Source: Taxawa tesnikishii (nom. ined.) (taxonomy: Eukaryota; Ascomycota; Dothideomycetes; Dothideales). From it: a DNA stretch of 64,000 nt. The notes below the pieces were generated by a model. That model saw only the letters and a list, made by a program, of their open reading frames with translations, ran no database searches and had not been told where the DNA came from. Below, piece by piece: positions 12,525-23,617 of this stretch. The stretch is from assembly GCA_030247885.1 (NCBI GenBank), contig JAPDRO010000027.1, positions 124,001 to 188,000 of the forward strand. The letters run 5' to 3'. The position numbers and the translations under genes were made by a program. Positions within the stretch are counted from its first letter, which is position 1. The number at the start of each line of letters is the position of its first letter.

Positions 12525-14405
12525 TCATTCTGCCACGTAATCTAAGATGTCGAAGCTCAACCCTCGCGCGATTTTGAGCACGTGTTCCCATCCATAGTTG
12601 ACTTTCCACCTTCCACCCGGCTCCAAGGCGTCTCCGCCCACAGTACCGCTTCTTAGCAACAGCCGCAGCGATCCCAGGGTAGCTACCTGGCGGAAACGTT
12701 AGTATGCTGATGCAACTCTGAACTTTGAGAGCAGAAAAAGTGTGTCGAAGTGTCCAACAAGCCGTCCGCTGCATGGAAGACCCTTCAAAGATATCGCCCG
12801 TAAAGAGTGATAGTCGACTGGGTGGTCGTTCGCGATGTCCTCGAGCATTGCTACGAGGAGGCATCGTAACAGTCATTTGGTGGCCAGGCCGACAGCCTTC
12901 TAAGATCACCACATACCTGTGTGTAGATATCCGACGTAGGCACGACGTCGTGTGGGAGAATTGCGTGCAGGATGGCGAACATGCGGTCCAGCGTGAAGGC
13001 AGATGGTGACAGCAGATGCCGCGGTATTTTCCTGTGTTTCGACGGACGAGAGGCGCTTTTTGCAGTGCCACCGCCCTTCTTACGGCGTTTGCGCTCACTG
13101 GCCTTCATAAAGAAAACAGAATCCTGACGGGCGGGGTTGTAGGAGGCGAGGTAGGCGGCGCAGAGAAGCCATTGTGAGTAGTACGGCAGGTCGTGGCTTA
13201 TAGCACCAGCCGTAGCCGCCGACATGGCGGTAGTGGTCGCTGTCGGCTCGATCACGTTGTCGAGCAGATATCCTTCATCTTGGAACAGCTTCCTCTGCGC
13301 GACTAGCAGCCTACTGAAGTCTCGCGTGCCGAACGCGCCGTCAACGATGGGTTGAACAAAGGGCCTCCATATCCTCTCGGCCACGGAACGGAAACTAACG
13401 ATGTCACGAGCGGAGCCTTTGGCCAAGGAGTCCCAAACAGCGGCGCAGAAGCGGCTCCATAGCCATGCGTTGTCCGCGGCTTCGAGCTCGGGAGAATAGT
13501 CGAGTGAAGGCGAGGGCGTGCGGGGAAGATGTTGGGTGGCGTGGTGGAAAGGATTGCAAGAGCCTGATCCCGGTTGTATGGCGGGAAGTAGAGGTGCGGC
13601 ACTCCTGATGCATGCAGGAAGCGCGGGGGCGGGTGTGTGACAACAAGCACGAGCGTCAAACCGGGGATCTGCGAGGATTGTGAGTTGTTGTTGTTGCTGG
13701 CAGTTGTAGCGAGGAGCGATGACTGAAGGCGGTCGTTGCTGTGATTTCGAGCGAAGCCTACAGGGGATGGCTGCGATGTGTTTGCTTTGTCTTGTGATAG
13801 GTCACGGTGTTGCAAAGGCGGGCAGACGGTACGAGACGAGAGTGGAAGGTACTCACCAGACTGCCCAGACGCGCCAGTGCAGGCAGCAAAGTGGGCGGTG
13901 CCTCGCATTGCTCATCGACGCCGTCAAGGACCAAGACGAACTGCTCTGTACCCTGCAAGGCACGCTGTAGCTCGTTGCAGAAGGAGCTCAGATTCTCGCA
14001 TCGGGGATGGGAGTATGGCTGTCGGTCGAGGCCGGAATCGGCATCGGCATCGGCATCGGCATCGGGATTGGGATCGGGATCAATGGCGCGCAGACAAGCG
14101 GCTACGGTGCGCTCCAGGAGGTGCCTTCCAGTGATGCTTTCTTTGCAGGCGACGATGGCGTGTGGAAGCTGCACTGCCTTCAAGTAATCCTTCAGCACGC
14201 CGGTCTTGCCGGTCGCTTCAGGCCCGTGGACGACGACTGTTGGCGGACAGGGCAGTCGCGGCTGGTTTCACGTCAGTCGCATGTCGTGGCGTGCCATGTG
14301 CTCGCTCTTGCCATGTTGGCTGCTGCTGCTGCTGCTGCTGCTACTTACAGCAAGCACACCTGCCAGCTGTCGGACCTGGCTTTCTCGACATGGCCACGCA
14401 TCCAT
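12525..14405 (-). CDS. ORC5: Origin recognition complex subunit 5
   Basis: Exons 14349..14405, 13857..14261, 12917..13668 and 12525..12686; three introns (87, 188 and 230 bp). About 460 aa. Orc5 is an AAA+ subunit of the complex that marks replication origins and loads MCM. Exon 1 gives MDAWPCRESQVRQL, the ORC5 start. Exon 2 gives Walker A GPEATGKT (residues 32-39) and Walker B-like VLVLDGVDE. Exon 3 holds the lid (DIVSFRSVAERIWRPF) and the diagnostic LPYYSQWLLCAAYLASYNPA followed by HLLSPSAFTLDRMFAILHAI. The last exon ends FDILDYVAE. One frame break lies at the C3 run 13514-13516, where one added C restores the family sequence. An Asp-Ala/Asp-Pro tract encoded by a hexamer repeat sits after Walker A. 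The gene is head to head with TAD3, 100 bp away. Confidence 0.92.
14034..14081. repeat. Imperfect hexamer repeat inside ORC5 (codes DA/DP tract)
   Basis: About eight 6-bp units, GGCATC then GGGATC/GGGATT on the plus strand. They encode alternating Asp-Ala and Asp-Pro on the minus strand, within Orc5 exon 2. The tract is acidic and likely a length-variable loop between the Walker motifs. Confidence 0.9.
14319..14342. repeat. (GCT)8 microsatellite in ORC5 intron 1
   Basis: Eight trinucleotide units lying immediately after the GTAAGT donor of ORC5 intron 1 (donor at 14348 on the minus strand). Expansion would alter intron length but not coding. Confidence 0.93.
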
Positions 14406-14505
14406 CGACAATGTCAACACAAACTCCGCTGGAAGCTTTGTCTTTATGACCGTCAAGAATCCCGTCGATTTCCTGTTATTGTGAGGATAGGAGTACTCGA
14501 CGACC
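14406..14505. promoter_or_regulatory. Shared divergent promoter ORC5/TAD3
   Basis: Only 100 bp separate the two start codons, so both transcripts must start from overlapping promoter DNA or have very short leaders. No clear TATA box or MCB (ACGCGT) site was seen. Confidence 0.6.
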
Positions 14506-16154
14506 ATGGCTGCTCCGAAGATGGAGGTTACCGGCGTCCGCACCGACCGCGTAAAGTGGAACGCCAAATCACGGGTCCGCTTCGCTGACAAGCCGACCTA
14601 CGCCGCCGTCCTGGTTTCGACTGTCAAAGTTATTCCCGAAGAAAATGTTATGGACGACATCGAGCGGCGCCTGGCATCGTTTGATGTCGAGGCAGAAGAC
14701 AATACCCCGCCGAAGCCTTCGCTTTCACACTTGAAGACAAAAGCAGAAGCACGCGCGGGCACAGAGACGATTCAAGTCTGGATTCTCGAGCTGCCCAAGG
14801 CGTCTGCTAACGATATATTGAAGTACGTGAGTTTTCACAATTCGTTGCAACACTTCTGTTCGATCGATGTGGAAGCTGGGACGCGTTTCATCCGATTTCA
14901 CTCTACCTCTTCTCCACTCTCCCATCTGCTCACATGACGCTGACGTTTGATTGCAGTCTGCTGAAACAGAAAATCCCCGGACAGGATTCCGTCGACCTAC
15001 AGCATCTTCGCCGATTCGCAAAGTCCCGCTTCCTACCAGCCTATCTTCAGCCGACACCAGAGCCCAGCCCTCCCGCATCCGAGTCTGGAGGATCTAGACC
15101 AGCCAGCAGCAATGGCAAGCTCAAGTCGCGGTCGCGAAGCAACAGCGGAAAGTCGCGATCTCGGAGCAATAGCAACAGAGGACGCTCACGCAGCAACAGT
15201 CAGCCGTCGATTATGTATCTTCTGGTCTGCCCCGTCTCCGTGGCGTCACGCGACGAACTATGCGCCGTCTTGAGCGCCAATCCGCTTTACTCGGATAACA
15301 CTTTCCCGCTGAACCTGCGCGAGATCACCGCACCCCTCTTCGCCCCTACCACACAGGAGCAGGCGGATAAGTGGAGTGAGCAGTACTGGCCTACCATCTA
15401 CAGGAAGTCCAATCCGTTTGGTCCACACCCGTCTATTATTACGCGTGCTCAGGAGGAGATCCAAGCGGACGATGGCGTCGAAAAGGCACTGGAGCTGGCC
15501 CGCAAAGTAGCCGAGGAGACTTCAGAGGAAGCGAAGTTCGGTGTCCCGACTGGCTGCGTGGTCGTAGAGCGAGCAAATGGTCAGCGTAATATCATCGCCG
15601 CGGCAGGCGATGCACGCGACCATCAGTCCTCCCAATCTTCCTGCAGCACCTCCTCCAACCCTATGGCACACTGCGTAATGCGCGCCATCGGAATGGTCGC
15701 ACGCAAACGTGTCCGTGCTGCCGGAATTCCCAAGTCGCCCTCTACCCAAGATGGTCATCCACTGGAAATGGCCACTCAACCCTCCCGTAGAGCTGTTTCC
15801 GCCAACAATGACCTCAGCGTTTCAGAATCACTGCTCGATTATCCACTCACAGCGACCGAGCGCGAGCACTTCGAGAAGGACAACCTGGTTCCGAACGGCT
15901 ATCTCTGCGTCGACCTGGACGTCTACATCACACATGAGCCTTGCGTCATGTGCTCTATGGCCATCTTGCACTCGCGTTTCGGACGCTGTGTGTTCGGCAA
16001 GCGCATGCCTGCTACAGGTGCGCTGTATGCCGAGAATAGCCTCGGATACGGACTGTTCTGGCGTCCCGAGCTGAATTGGAAGTTTTTGTGCTGGGAGCGC
16101 ACCGATGGTGCTCAAGACGAGGACGCGAAACTCGAGGAGGTGGTGCAGGTTTGA
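14506..16154 (+). CDS. TAD3: tRNA-specific adenosine-34 deaminase subunit Tad3
   Basis: Exons 14506..14822 and 14957..16154, intron 14823..14956 (GTACGT...TTGCAG); 504 aa. Tad3 is the structural partner of Tad2 in the heterodimer that converts A34 to inosine in tRNA anticodons. The C-terminal cytidine/deoxycytidylate deaminase fold carries NPMAHCVMRAIG near residue 340, where the catalytic Glu of active deaminases (HAE) is replaced by Val. This is the hallmark that separates Tad3 from Tad2. It also carries the zinc ligands HEPCVMCSMAIL near residue 432. The N-terminal half has a conserved RFLPAYL segment and an inserted Arg-Ser repeat (RSRSNSGKSRSRSNSNRGRS), possibly phosphorylated. No frame break. 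Confidence 0.93.
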
Positions 16155-17075
16155 GTAGTGCGCCTACTACATGCATTGATACGACGAGAACGAATGACGT
16201 GGGATACGGCATAGAATACTGGTGGGCATGAAATGCATGGTGGCATATGTAAGGGGCCGGTTTTCTGGATGATGAAGCAAGCGAACGCTGCAGAGATTAG
16301 GTATTTCCCGTCCGCATTATGCGCCCTGTAGCTCAACAAGGCAACAGCATGAGATAGCGAAGCCCAAAGGCTCGCGACAGGAATATAAAAAGAGACACCT
16401 TTCATGACATCCAGTACGCCAACCTCTTCATACATGAACACGGCTCTGACCTTCATCTGAGGCGGTCCTCGAATGCTTGGGATGGGCCAGGCAGTACAAT
16501 CCAATCTATGGTTTTCTCATCCATCGGAACACACTACCACGCTAGCCTAGGCGGTGAACAGCTAGCTCAGAACAAGGACCCATATGCGGCTGAAGACTTG
16601 GCGATGTTGTTGGTGCTTCGGCGTACGTTAATAGCTAGGAGAGAGAAGAAGGTGGGTGCTGGAGTGTTTAGAGCGATAGCGCTAGCGCGGGCGGTGAGCA
16701 GCAGCGTGACGAGCTCTTCCTGCTAAACCAGAAACTACTCCAAGCAACCCGGTGCGTGGACCTTATCTCCTCTCCTCCTTCTTCATTCTTGCAACGAGCA
16801 CGGGCTACCAGAAACTGGTTTTTGAAGTTCAGCAGAACACTCTAGGAGGTCTACGTCGCACGTACTACTGGTACAAAAAGATCTGCATCCCCATCGACGC
16901 CATTGTCCGGGTCAAGTAAGAGGGTATCCCGCACCCGCCGTTTTCGCTCGCGCCTTGCCCATGCATGTCCTGTTCGCTAATCATCGCCGAACGCCCAGGC
17001 CGAAAGGTGAACTGATGAATGCGCCATCACAGACTGCAAGCCTGTTCTCCCGTGTACGTCCTCGCCGTCAGATCT
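16155..17075. other. Intergenic between TAD3 and ERD2 (convergent 3' ends)
   Basis: No well-supported gene. The stretch contains a 72-codon ORF (16508..16726), listed separately because a diverged copy lies near 29.7 kb, and two copies of the GCTAGCG/GGCGGTGAG motif family. Confidence 0.5.
16508..16726 (+). CDS. Short ORF, possible small gene or gene remnant with a diverged copy at 29.6-29.8 kb
   Basis: 72 aa, function unknown. The reading frame contains DLAMLLVLRRTL and VFRAIALARAV, ending SVTSSSC. At 29.59-29.76 kb the same strand encodes, partly out of frame, DLNPFLLVLMRR-like and VAIGIALARAVRAGSVT segments. The resemblance is in protein sequence as well as DNA (both contain GCGCTAGCG then GGGCGGTGAG), which suggests two relics of one small gene or repeat family. 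No signal peptide, no known domain, no upstream exon found. Confidence 0.25.
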   Translation: MVFSSIGTHYHASLGGEQLAQNKDPYAAEDLAMLLVLRRTLIARREKKVGAGVFRAIALARAVSSSVTSSSC

Positions 17076-17910
17076 CTACACCGGCAGGTTGAACTTCTTA
17101 CCCTGCATGACTCTACACGCATCTATCAGTAAAACGTTCTCTTGGCGCCAAAACCTCTGGTATTTACGCACTTTGTGTAGTAAATGTAAAAGAAGTCGGA
17201 ATAGAGAACCGTCTGAATGACGCCAGCAACCACGGGAATAAGATCGAACCACCCCTCAACCAAGTACCGATAGATCCAGTTCGGGATGTACAGCGCCCTG
17301 TACGCGCCAAGGGCCGCAATGTAGTGCACAGTAATTGTCTCCGCCTCGCCCGTCCTTTGCAGCATAAACAGCTGCGGCAGAATGGCTACGGATTCCAGCC
17401 AAATGCTAAATGCCCATAGCATCTCCGATGGCGTGTACTTGTACGGGAACACTATACCCATGAAAGCCGCACCAGCAAGTAGGTACTGCACCTTGAAGGT
17501 ATCGAGGTTGGGATCGTGGGTAGGCTTGTAGTCGTTCAGCATCAGGTAGATCGTGTAGGCGGAGGAGCCGATGAAGAGTATCTTAAAGGTGGTATTCCAG
17601 AGGGATCTTGTGGGATCGGTCCAAAGCAGATCAAGGTACCGGGTTATGTAGACGATGAGGTAGAGGAATTGCGATTTGAACGATATGCCGGATGCGCTCT
17701 GCAGGGGCGTTCAGTGGATGAAGGGCAGGAAAGGGATGAGATGGAATGGTCGTACGCTTGAGGTCTTCATCTTGTGTAGAAGGATGAGGATGGATAGCAG
17801 ATGCGACAAGTCGCCTGTATAGACCCAGCATGTCAGTTCGTCGTGTCTCCGACCAACAGAGTGCAGCGACTCGGCTCTCCCAAGCATACCTAATATCCTA
17901 AAAGATTCAT
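17076..17910 (-). CDS. ERD2: ER lumen protein-retaining receptor (H/KDEL receptor)
   Basis: Exons 17890..17910, 17756..17814, 17170..17698 and 17076..17110; about 214 aa, the normal length. Erd2 is a seven-helix membrane protein that returns escaped HDEL proteins from Golgi to ER. Diagnostic segments are LGDLSHLLSILILLHK, SCSGISFKSQ-like SASGISFKSQFLY, YLDL, IGSSAYTIYLM, WLESVAILPQLFMLQRTGEAE, YRALYIPNWIYRY and the C-terminal GKKFNLPV. Exon 1 needs one extra T in the T4 run (17900-17903) to read MNLFRILG. The last intron is unclear: the exon ends AAGT|GCGTAA, so a GC-AG intron (17111..17169) gives TKFMQGKKFNLPV. A GT donor one dinucleotide on (with acceptor at 17103) gives the less typical TKCGKKFNLPV. 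Divergent from the ENGase gene. Confidence 0.93.
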
Positions 17911-18399
17911 GATTGCGTTGTTATTGCGGCCGGATGGCCAGTGAGGTCGGAGATGTCAATTTCAGAGGTCGTACGATGAGAACAGAATGGAGAGACAAAG
18001 GTTCCAGCTTAAGTAAAAGGTGTCAAGAAAGGAGCAAGGAGGTTGTGTTCCGCCAACGTTCTGGAGGCTGAAAGTTGTTCACATCTCGCTGAGCAATCTG
18101 AGCTCCATACAGCGCACGGGCCGTAATCAGCGATCCCTGCGTTGGTGGCTTTACCCCGGACGCGTCTAATTCGGGCGGCCCTGTACCTCTTCTACCTCAC
18201 TCTTCCACCACAATGTCTTGATACAAATCACTGAACTGAAGCCTTGAGGATCGGCTTCCAAGATGACAGTCGTTGCTTTGGTCGAGTCATTGCTGCCCGA
18301 ACGTGGCTCGATGTTACAGCTACTCTTTGACGAAACTTGAGTGGAAGCTGTATGCTCCCATCATTGGACTCGATACTCATCGGTTAACCTATATTAACT
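17911..18399. promoter_or_regulatory. Divergent promoter ERD2/ENGase
   Basis: 489 bp between start codons of two genes linked to ER-derived glycoproteins (retrieval and deglycosylation). It contains an ACGCGT hexamer about 240 bp upstream of the ENGase ATG. No UPRE-like site was identified with confidence. Confidence 0.45.
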
Positions 18400-20780
18400 A
18401 TGGGCTGGAAGGACATCCTGCGTCCAATTCGTGATCGCCTGCGGGACAACCTGCCCTCGCACAGAACTCCAGACAAGAACGAGGAGGCGCGACGCCGCGA
18501 ACAACAGCAGAAAGATGTATTGAGGGGCTTTGCGTACTTCTACACCTTCGAGGAGATCGAGAAATGGACTCCAGAAGACGTCGATCCGTTGCAGTGCGCC
18601 AACACGCCACTGCTCCCTCGGCCATCCCAAATCGCCCCGGGCGCACCTCCGGAGAAGGATGGCAAAGCCGGCATCACGATTATACATGACTTTGCAGGCA
18701 ACTACCACTCTTACGAAGACTGCCACGGCACACAAACCGACTGTCCGAGTTACAGCTGCGAGTATCTGCAGTTTGTCGATTCCTTCGTCTACTTCTCACA
18801 TAAATTGGTCTGTGCACCACCGCCTTCGCAGACAAACACACTCCATCGCAACGGTGTCCGATCGTTAGGTACGTTCATAGTCGAACCACAAACTTCTGGT
18901 ATCGAAAAGATGCTTGAGGCTCGCCAAGATACCACTACCGGCGCCTGGGAGTACCCTCTCGCTCGCACCCTCACCCAAATGGCTCATGTCTACGGCTTCG
19001 ACGGCTGGCTCCTGAACATTGAGAAGACTTTCCCGGTCAAGGATTGGAATTCTCGGCACCTCGAAGGCTTCTTGTGCCAGCTACGCGCTGCCCTCGGCCA
19101 GGGAACGTCATCTGGTAAGTCCGAGGCCCTGTGGACAGTTGAGATGGCATTTAATCGTGACTTAGGTACGATGCACTTACCGACAAGAACACTGTGAATT
19201 ACCAGAACGGACTTACTCCCCGCAATGTCCGCTTCGCGAAGGCAGCAGGTTCGGTGCTGACGAATTATGCCTGGAGCGCTAACATGCTTGCGGAAGCACA
19301 GCTATTCGGTAAGTTACAGGGGATGCCGCCACCAACCATCGCATTTGGCATAGACGTTTGGGCCCAGAATCGACCTCTATCCGATCCACCACGGAAGACC
19401 TTTCCCGAAGATGGGGGCGGCGGCACAGGAACAGGCTGTGCTGTGAAGGCTTGCGCCGCGGTCGGATTCACCGCAGGGATCTTTGCGCCGGCCTGGACGT
19501 ACGAGCATTTTCCAAACCATGGAAGGGACGTTGAGCGTGCAATGTGGGAAGGTGTTGCATTGCCTGACGCGCTGCAATGCGGCTGCGATACGCCTGATAC
19601 ACACAGCAAGGCGCCTTATCAAGATATGCCGATTGCGAGATTTGCTCGGGAATCTGCTGCCGGCTCTGGGAGGTTCTTTTATACCAACTTTGAGAGGGCT
19701 TTCCAAGACCGCCAGGACTGCGATGGAAGGTCACAGTTCGCTCACGTAGGCGCACAAGCCGTGCTGCCGCTCATAGATGATCCAAACAGAAAAGCAGAAC
19801 AAGTAGCTCGCGATTGGATATCAGAGTTTGACAAGACACGTGGTGGGATACACGTTCACTGCATCGAACTCCGCTCCAACCCGCCCCGAGCAGCTTTCCT
19901 ATTGAAGACGTTCGCACCGCCTTCCGGCTCCATGCACACGTACCCACCCGACCACCTGTTTGAAGTCAGAGACAAGGCTGTCAGACTGTACAACCTCTCC
20001 ATTCACGACACCACCGACCTAGACTTCTCTATCACGTACACTAAAAGAGCGACACCGCGCGCACTGGATCTCTCGATACACCTAGGATGTCCGCACCCGC
20101 CAATCATCCTACCGAGCCGTGCTTGCAACCGCGAAACTCTGGTCGTTCCGCTGGACGATCCATCTCAAGACCGGTTGTACCGGCCGATCGAAAAGGCACC
20201 TGAGGACTTGCTGCACTTAGATACGAAGGACAAGTTCATCTCGCATATCAGCGTCATGTGCGGAGGTCTTTTACCCAAGAGCCAACTGCAGCCTGGCACC
20301 GTGACCGAACTCTTCGAGATACACGAGCTGTGCATCAAGAAGCGGACCCGTAGCTCGCCACACAACTCTCTTACAAACTTACGTCTGGTGCGTCGAGCGG
20401 GCGACTGTATGTCCCACACGCGTCTTGCATGGAACTACCTCGCAGACGAAACCCAGCGCGGGAGGAGTGGGATGCCGTATAGCGACTGCACAGGGCCTTT
20501 CTCGTACTTTCGGGTCTACGTGGGTGAGGTACTGATCGGTCGTGTCTACGCTTTGGCGTGCGTTGTGCCGGAGAAGGAAACCTGGAGACTTGAAAGGGGT
20601 GGAGAAGTGAAAGTAAGGATCGAGGGATACGGGTTTGATGGCAAGGTGCTGTGTGAGATGGAACACGTGTTCGGTTGTACGGAGCAGGATCTCGATGCCG
20701 GAAGAAGCGAGAGTGACGAGTGGCAGATGGTGCGGCGATCCGGGTCCCTGTACGCAGAGAAGATGCCGCAGTCTTCATGA
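18400..20780 (+). CDS. Cytosolic endo-beta-N-acetylglucosaminidase (GH85)
   Basis: Exons 18400..19114 and 19166..20780, 51-bp intron; 776 aa. GH85 enzymes cut between the two core GlcNAc residues of N-glycans. The cytosolic form releases free oligosaccharides from misfolded glycoproteins. No signal peptide is seen at the start, consistent with the cytosolic ENGase type. The catalytic segment GFDGWLLNIEKTF places the Asn/Glu pair at N206 and E208. IWYDALTDKNTVNYQNGL after the splice and TNYAW are further GH85 signatures, with the C-terminal beta domains to residue 776. Exon 1 has a frame break at CC 19098-19099: one added C gives LGPGNVIWYDA and an in-phase splice. The shorter downstream ORF starting MNYQNG is therefore not a separate gene. 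Confidence 0.9.
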
Positions 20781-22582
20781 GCAAGCCAACCGTCCATATT
20801 TTGCGCTGGAGTACTAATGTGGGATCTTTGTGCAGGGACCTGGAATAGTGCCATAGTTGAGTCCATATCGTGAAGTCTATATCGAAAAGGGACCGTGTCG
20901 CGCTGAGTGACGTCAACGGCTATATCTGCGACATACAATGTACGTTGGCAAAGCTTCATGGGATTGCAACAGAGCATGTCGGCTTGACGGATGCACTGCC
21001 CTAGTCCTGACTCTGACGCGTGATTCGCGACTTCAGCTTAGCGGACGACGATATTCACCCTTTCAAGACCAGCGATGGAAAGCTGGTGCAGTGAATGGGA
21101 CGTTATCCTCATCGCACACCGGGAGTGATTGTCGAAGGACGCAGTAAGTCGACCATTGTGTAGTCGTGAGAGCCATCCAAAATGCAAGGTCCGCCTGAGG
21201 AGTGTTACACTACAGACGTTGCAATCCATCCAGTTAGTTTGGGGATGTTCTACTGGTCGGAACTGGTAACGATGGAATCGTGCAGGCAATCAGCAAATGC
21301 GCCGGGGTCGGCTCTTTCAAACAAGTCTTTTGTCGTCGTTGTCGAAGAAGTCAGTGAAGGTGGACGGTTGTGTGTATACACTAAGATATTTCGTCAACAA
21401 TCGGAAGCGAAAAATTGAACGAAGCCTAAGCGAAGCTTGCGTGAAGTTCCAATAATGCTCCAGTGAGGGCGAAGTGAAGCTGAAGCGAAGCTCAAGTAAG
21501 GTCTAGCGAAGTGCAAGTGAAGTACGATAATTGCTGTGCTTTCGAATATTGGTGGAATAGAAGTTCAGCCCAGACCGGCGGTAAAAGTGTCAGCTCTCTG
21601 AGCACCGCTTCAAAGCGTTGTCACGCTATCGTTGTTTCCGCTCGTCACCTTCCTTGGATGAGCTTCACCGCTGTGCACACGAGCGGGTGCTCAAGGTGCT
21701 CAGAGCACCCGTGGCCTCGACGCGGCGGGCCTCCATAGATCCATCAACTAGGCGTTGATCTTCGAAGAAAGTGCACTTGAGGATTGGCGATGGAAGGTTG
21801 GTGATGAGTGTTCGAACGGAGTAACGTGTCGTACGTTCGCAACTGAAGAAGGCGAGACGTGAGAATTGTTGTGGATGCGAAGTTTAATGGTGAAGTGCAG
21901 GTGAAGGTGAAGACCGCAAGGTGCAGGTGAGGAAAGTGACGGTCGAGCGCTAATTCCAGCCGCTACACGTGATGTGCGTGCGATGAAGGGTGTCAAGTCT
22001 CAGTCTCATAGAATCTGGCTGATTGGAAGGACATGTTGAATCTATCGAAGTTTGCTGCATTGATGCCGCATGTAGTATAATGATATGCGAAAAGGCGTCA
22101 CCACGCGGTCGGAATTCAGGACGGTTTCATGTTGGTATTGTTGAGAAAGGTCAGGGTCATTCTGTAAGATCGCACCGGACTGTTTTCTTAATGCACGAGG
22201 TGAGGGAATGGTGAAAAGCCGAAACTGCTGCCTATGGAATTCCCCAGATGCGACCCCATCGAACCTGCATTGTGTCGCAAGCTCGCTGGCAGGTCTCCAT
22301 TACGCCTTTGCCGCACGAGAAGATGATGGCGAATTTTTGTGTAGCCGAAAATCAAAACCTGGCTGGTCCTACCGAAGTTGCTCTTGTCGCGCAACCCCGG
22401 AATAGTGGTACAGTCGCAGAAAGAGGACATGAAAGCTGAATAGTACAGGAGGTGCTGAAAGGAAGTCGGGATTGCAGAATGCTGATCATCCGTGTGCTCG
22501 TGCGCGCTCTTGCGTTCAACATGAAGTATGCCTCCAGGAAGAAGTACGCCTCTCGTATGGAGGTCTGTAGGATAGTCAGTTC
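20781..22582. other. Intergenic, 1.8 kb, with degenerate GAAGCT-type repeats
   Basis: No gene recognised between the convergent 3' ends of the ENGase and RRM genes. The stretch 21410..21530 and, more weakly, 21840..21950 consist of irregular direct copies of AGTGAAGCT/AGCGAAGCT. A short hairpin (GGGTGCT...AGCACCC) lies at about 21684..21711. Confidence 0.5.
21410..21530. repeat. Degenerate direct repeats, core AGYGAAGCTNA
   Basis: Roughly eight imperfect units with spacing near 10-12 bp (GAAGCCTAAGC, GAAGCTTGCGT, GAAGTGAAGCT and so on). A related tract in the opposite orientation lies near 61.5 kb (AGCTTCACTAAAGCTTCACC). Confidence 0.6.
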
Positions 22583-23617
22583 CTAACGACGTTCATACCT
22601 GTCAGCGCCGCGGTCCTCGTAACCACGGCTACCACCACGAGCGGCTGGGTCGGCACCAGCGCCGCCAGCGCCACCAGCGCCACCGTAGCCGCCAGCTGGA
22701 GCGTCACGAGGTGGGCGGTCATAGCCGTAGCCTCCACGGCGGTCTTCACCACGGCTGCTGTAGCGGTCTTCGCGACCTCCACCGTATCCACGGTACTCGT
22801 CACGGTCACGACGTCCTCCGTAACCACGGTCGTCGTAGCGGTCGCGGTGGCCGCGGCTTCCGCCATAGTCGTCACGTCTGCCACCGTATCCGCGATCATC
22901 GTAGCGGTCTCTGTAGCGGTCACCTCCTCCGTAGCCACGGCGAGGGCGGTCATCTAGACAATCATCAGTGTTCATAGCAATCAAGCTTGATCGAAAGACT
23001 AACCTCTTTTCGGGGGCCGAAGTACTTGCCAGGCGTGGGAGTCCTAGGTTTGGCGCGACGAGCCTTCTCGATGCTCAAGGTGCGACCCTCATAGACTTCG
23101 CCCTGAAGACCGTTCTTCGCAGCGTCGGCTTGCTCGGCAGTGACCATCTTGACGAAACCGAAACCGCGCGACTCCTTGGTGTGAGGATCGCGCATAATGT
23201 TGCACTTCTCAACTTCTCCGTATTTCTCGAAGAGACGCTGGATCTCATCCTCAGACAGGGATGGGTGGATGCCAGTGACGAACAGGTTGGAGCCAGGGTT
23301 GATGGATTCATCGTCTCCGCGAGACGCTGGTGGCGGGCCGCTGTTGTTTATCAGAATGAGGCGTCCTACAATAGTTGTTCTACATGCTCTTACCGGTCAT
23401 CGCGTCCGTTTGGAGAAGCGCTTCTGATTCTGATGTCGCCGTCGCGGTCGGCACGAGGAGAGCGTGAGCGCTCACGAGGGTAGGCCGGCTCATCTATTGA
23501 ACGCGTCACACGTCAGCTACTGCGCTCTCCACGTTCTATCGGCAAAGGAGTCCGATCGTGAGGACGACGCATACCGGCGTAGCCGCGCTGGTCGTTCTCG
23601 TAGTCGACGTCGGCCAT
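22583..23617 (-). CDS. RRM plus RGG/Tyr-Gly-rich RNA-binding protein (Tra2-like architecture)
   Basis: Exons 23575..23617, 23394..23493, 23004..23340 and 22583..22953; 283 aa. It probably binds pre-mRNA in splicing or mRNP assembly. The N-terminus is short and RS-like (PRERSRSPRADRD). A single RRM has RNP2 NLFVTGI and RNP1 RGFGFVKM, and ends at ARRAKPRTPTPGKYFGP. The C-terminal third is a tandem RYDDRGYGGRRD-type repeat with RGG-like boxes, expected to drive RNA binding and phase separation. The last splice is in frame only if one base is added in the G5 (23012-23016) or T4 (23007-23010) run, giving GPPKR or GPRKR then DDRPRRGYGG. Otherwise the exon enters a meaningless Thr-Ala-Val-rich frame. 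Introns are 50, 53 and 81 bp. Confidence 0.88.
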
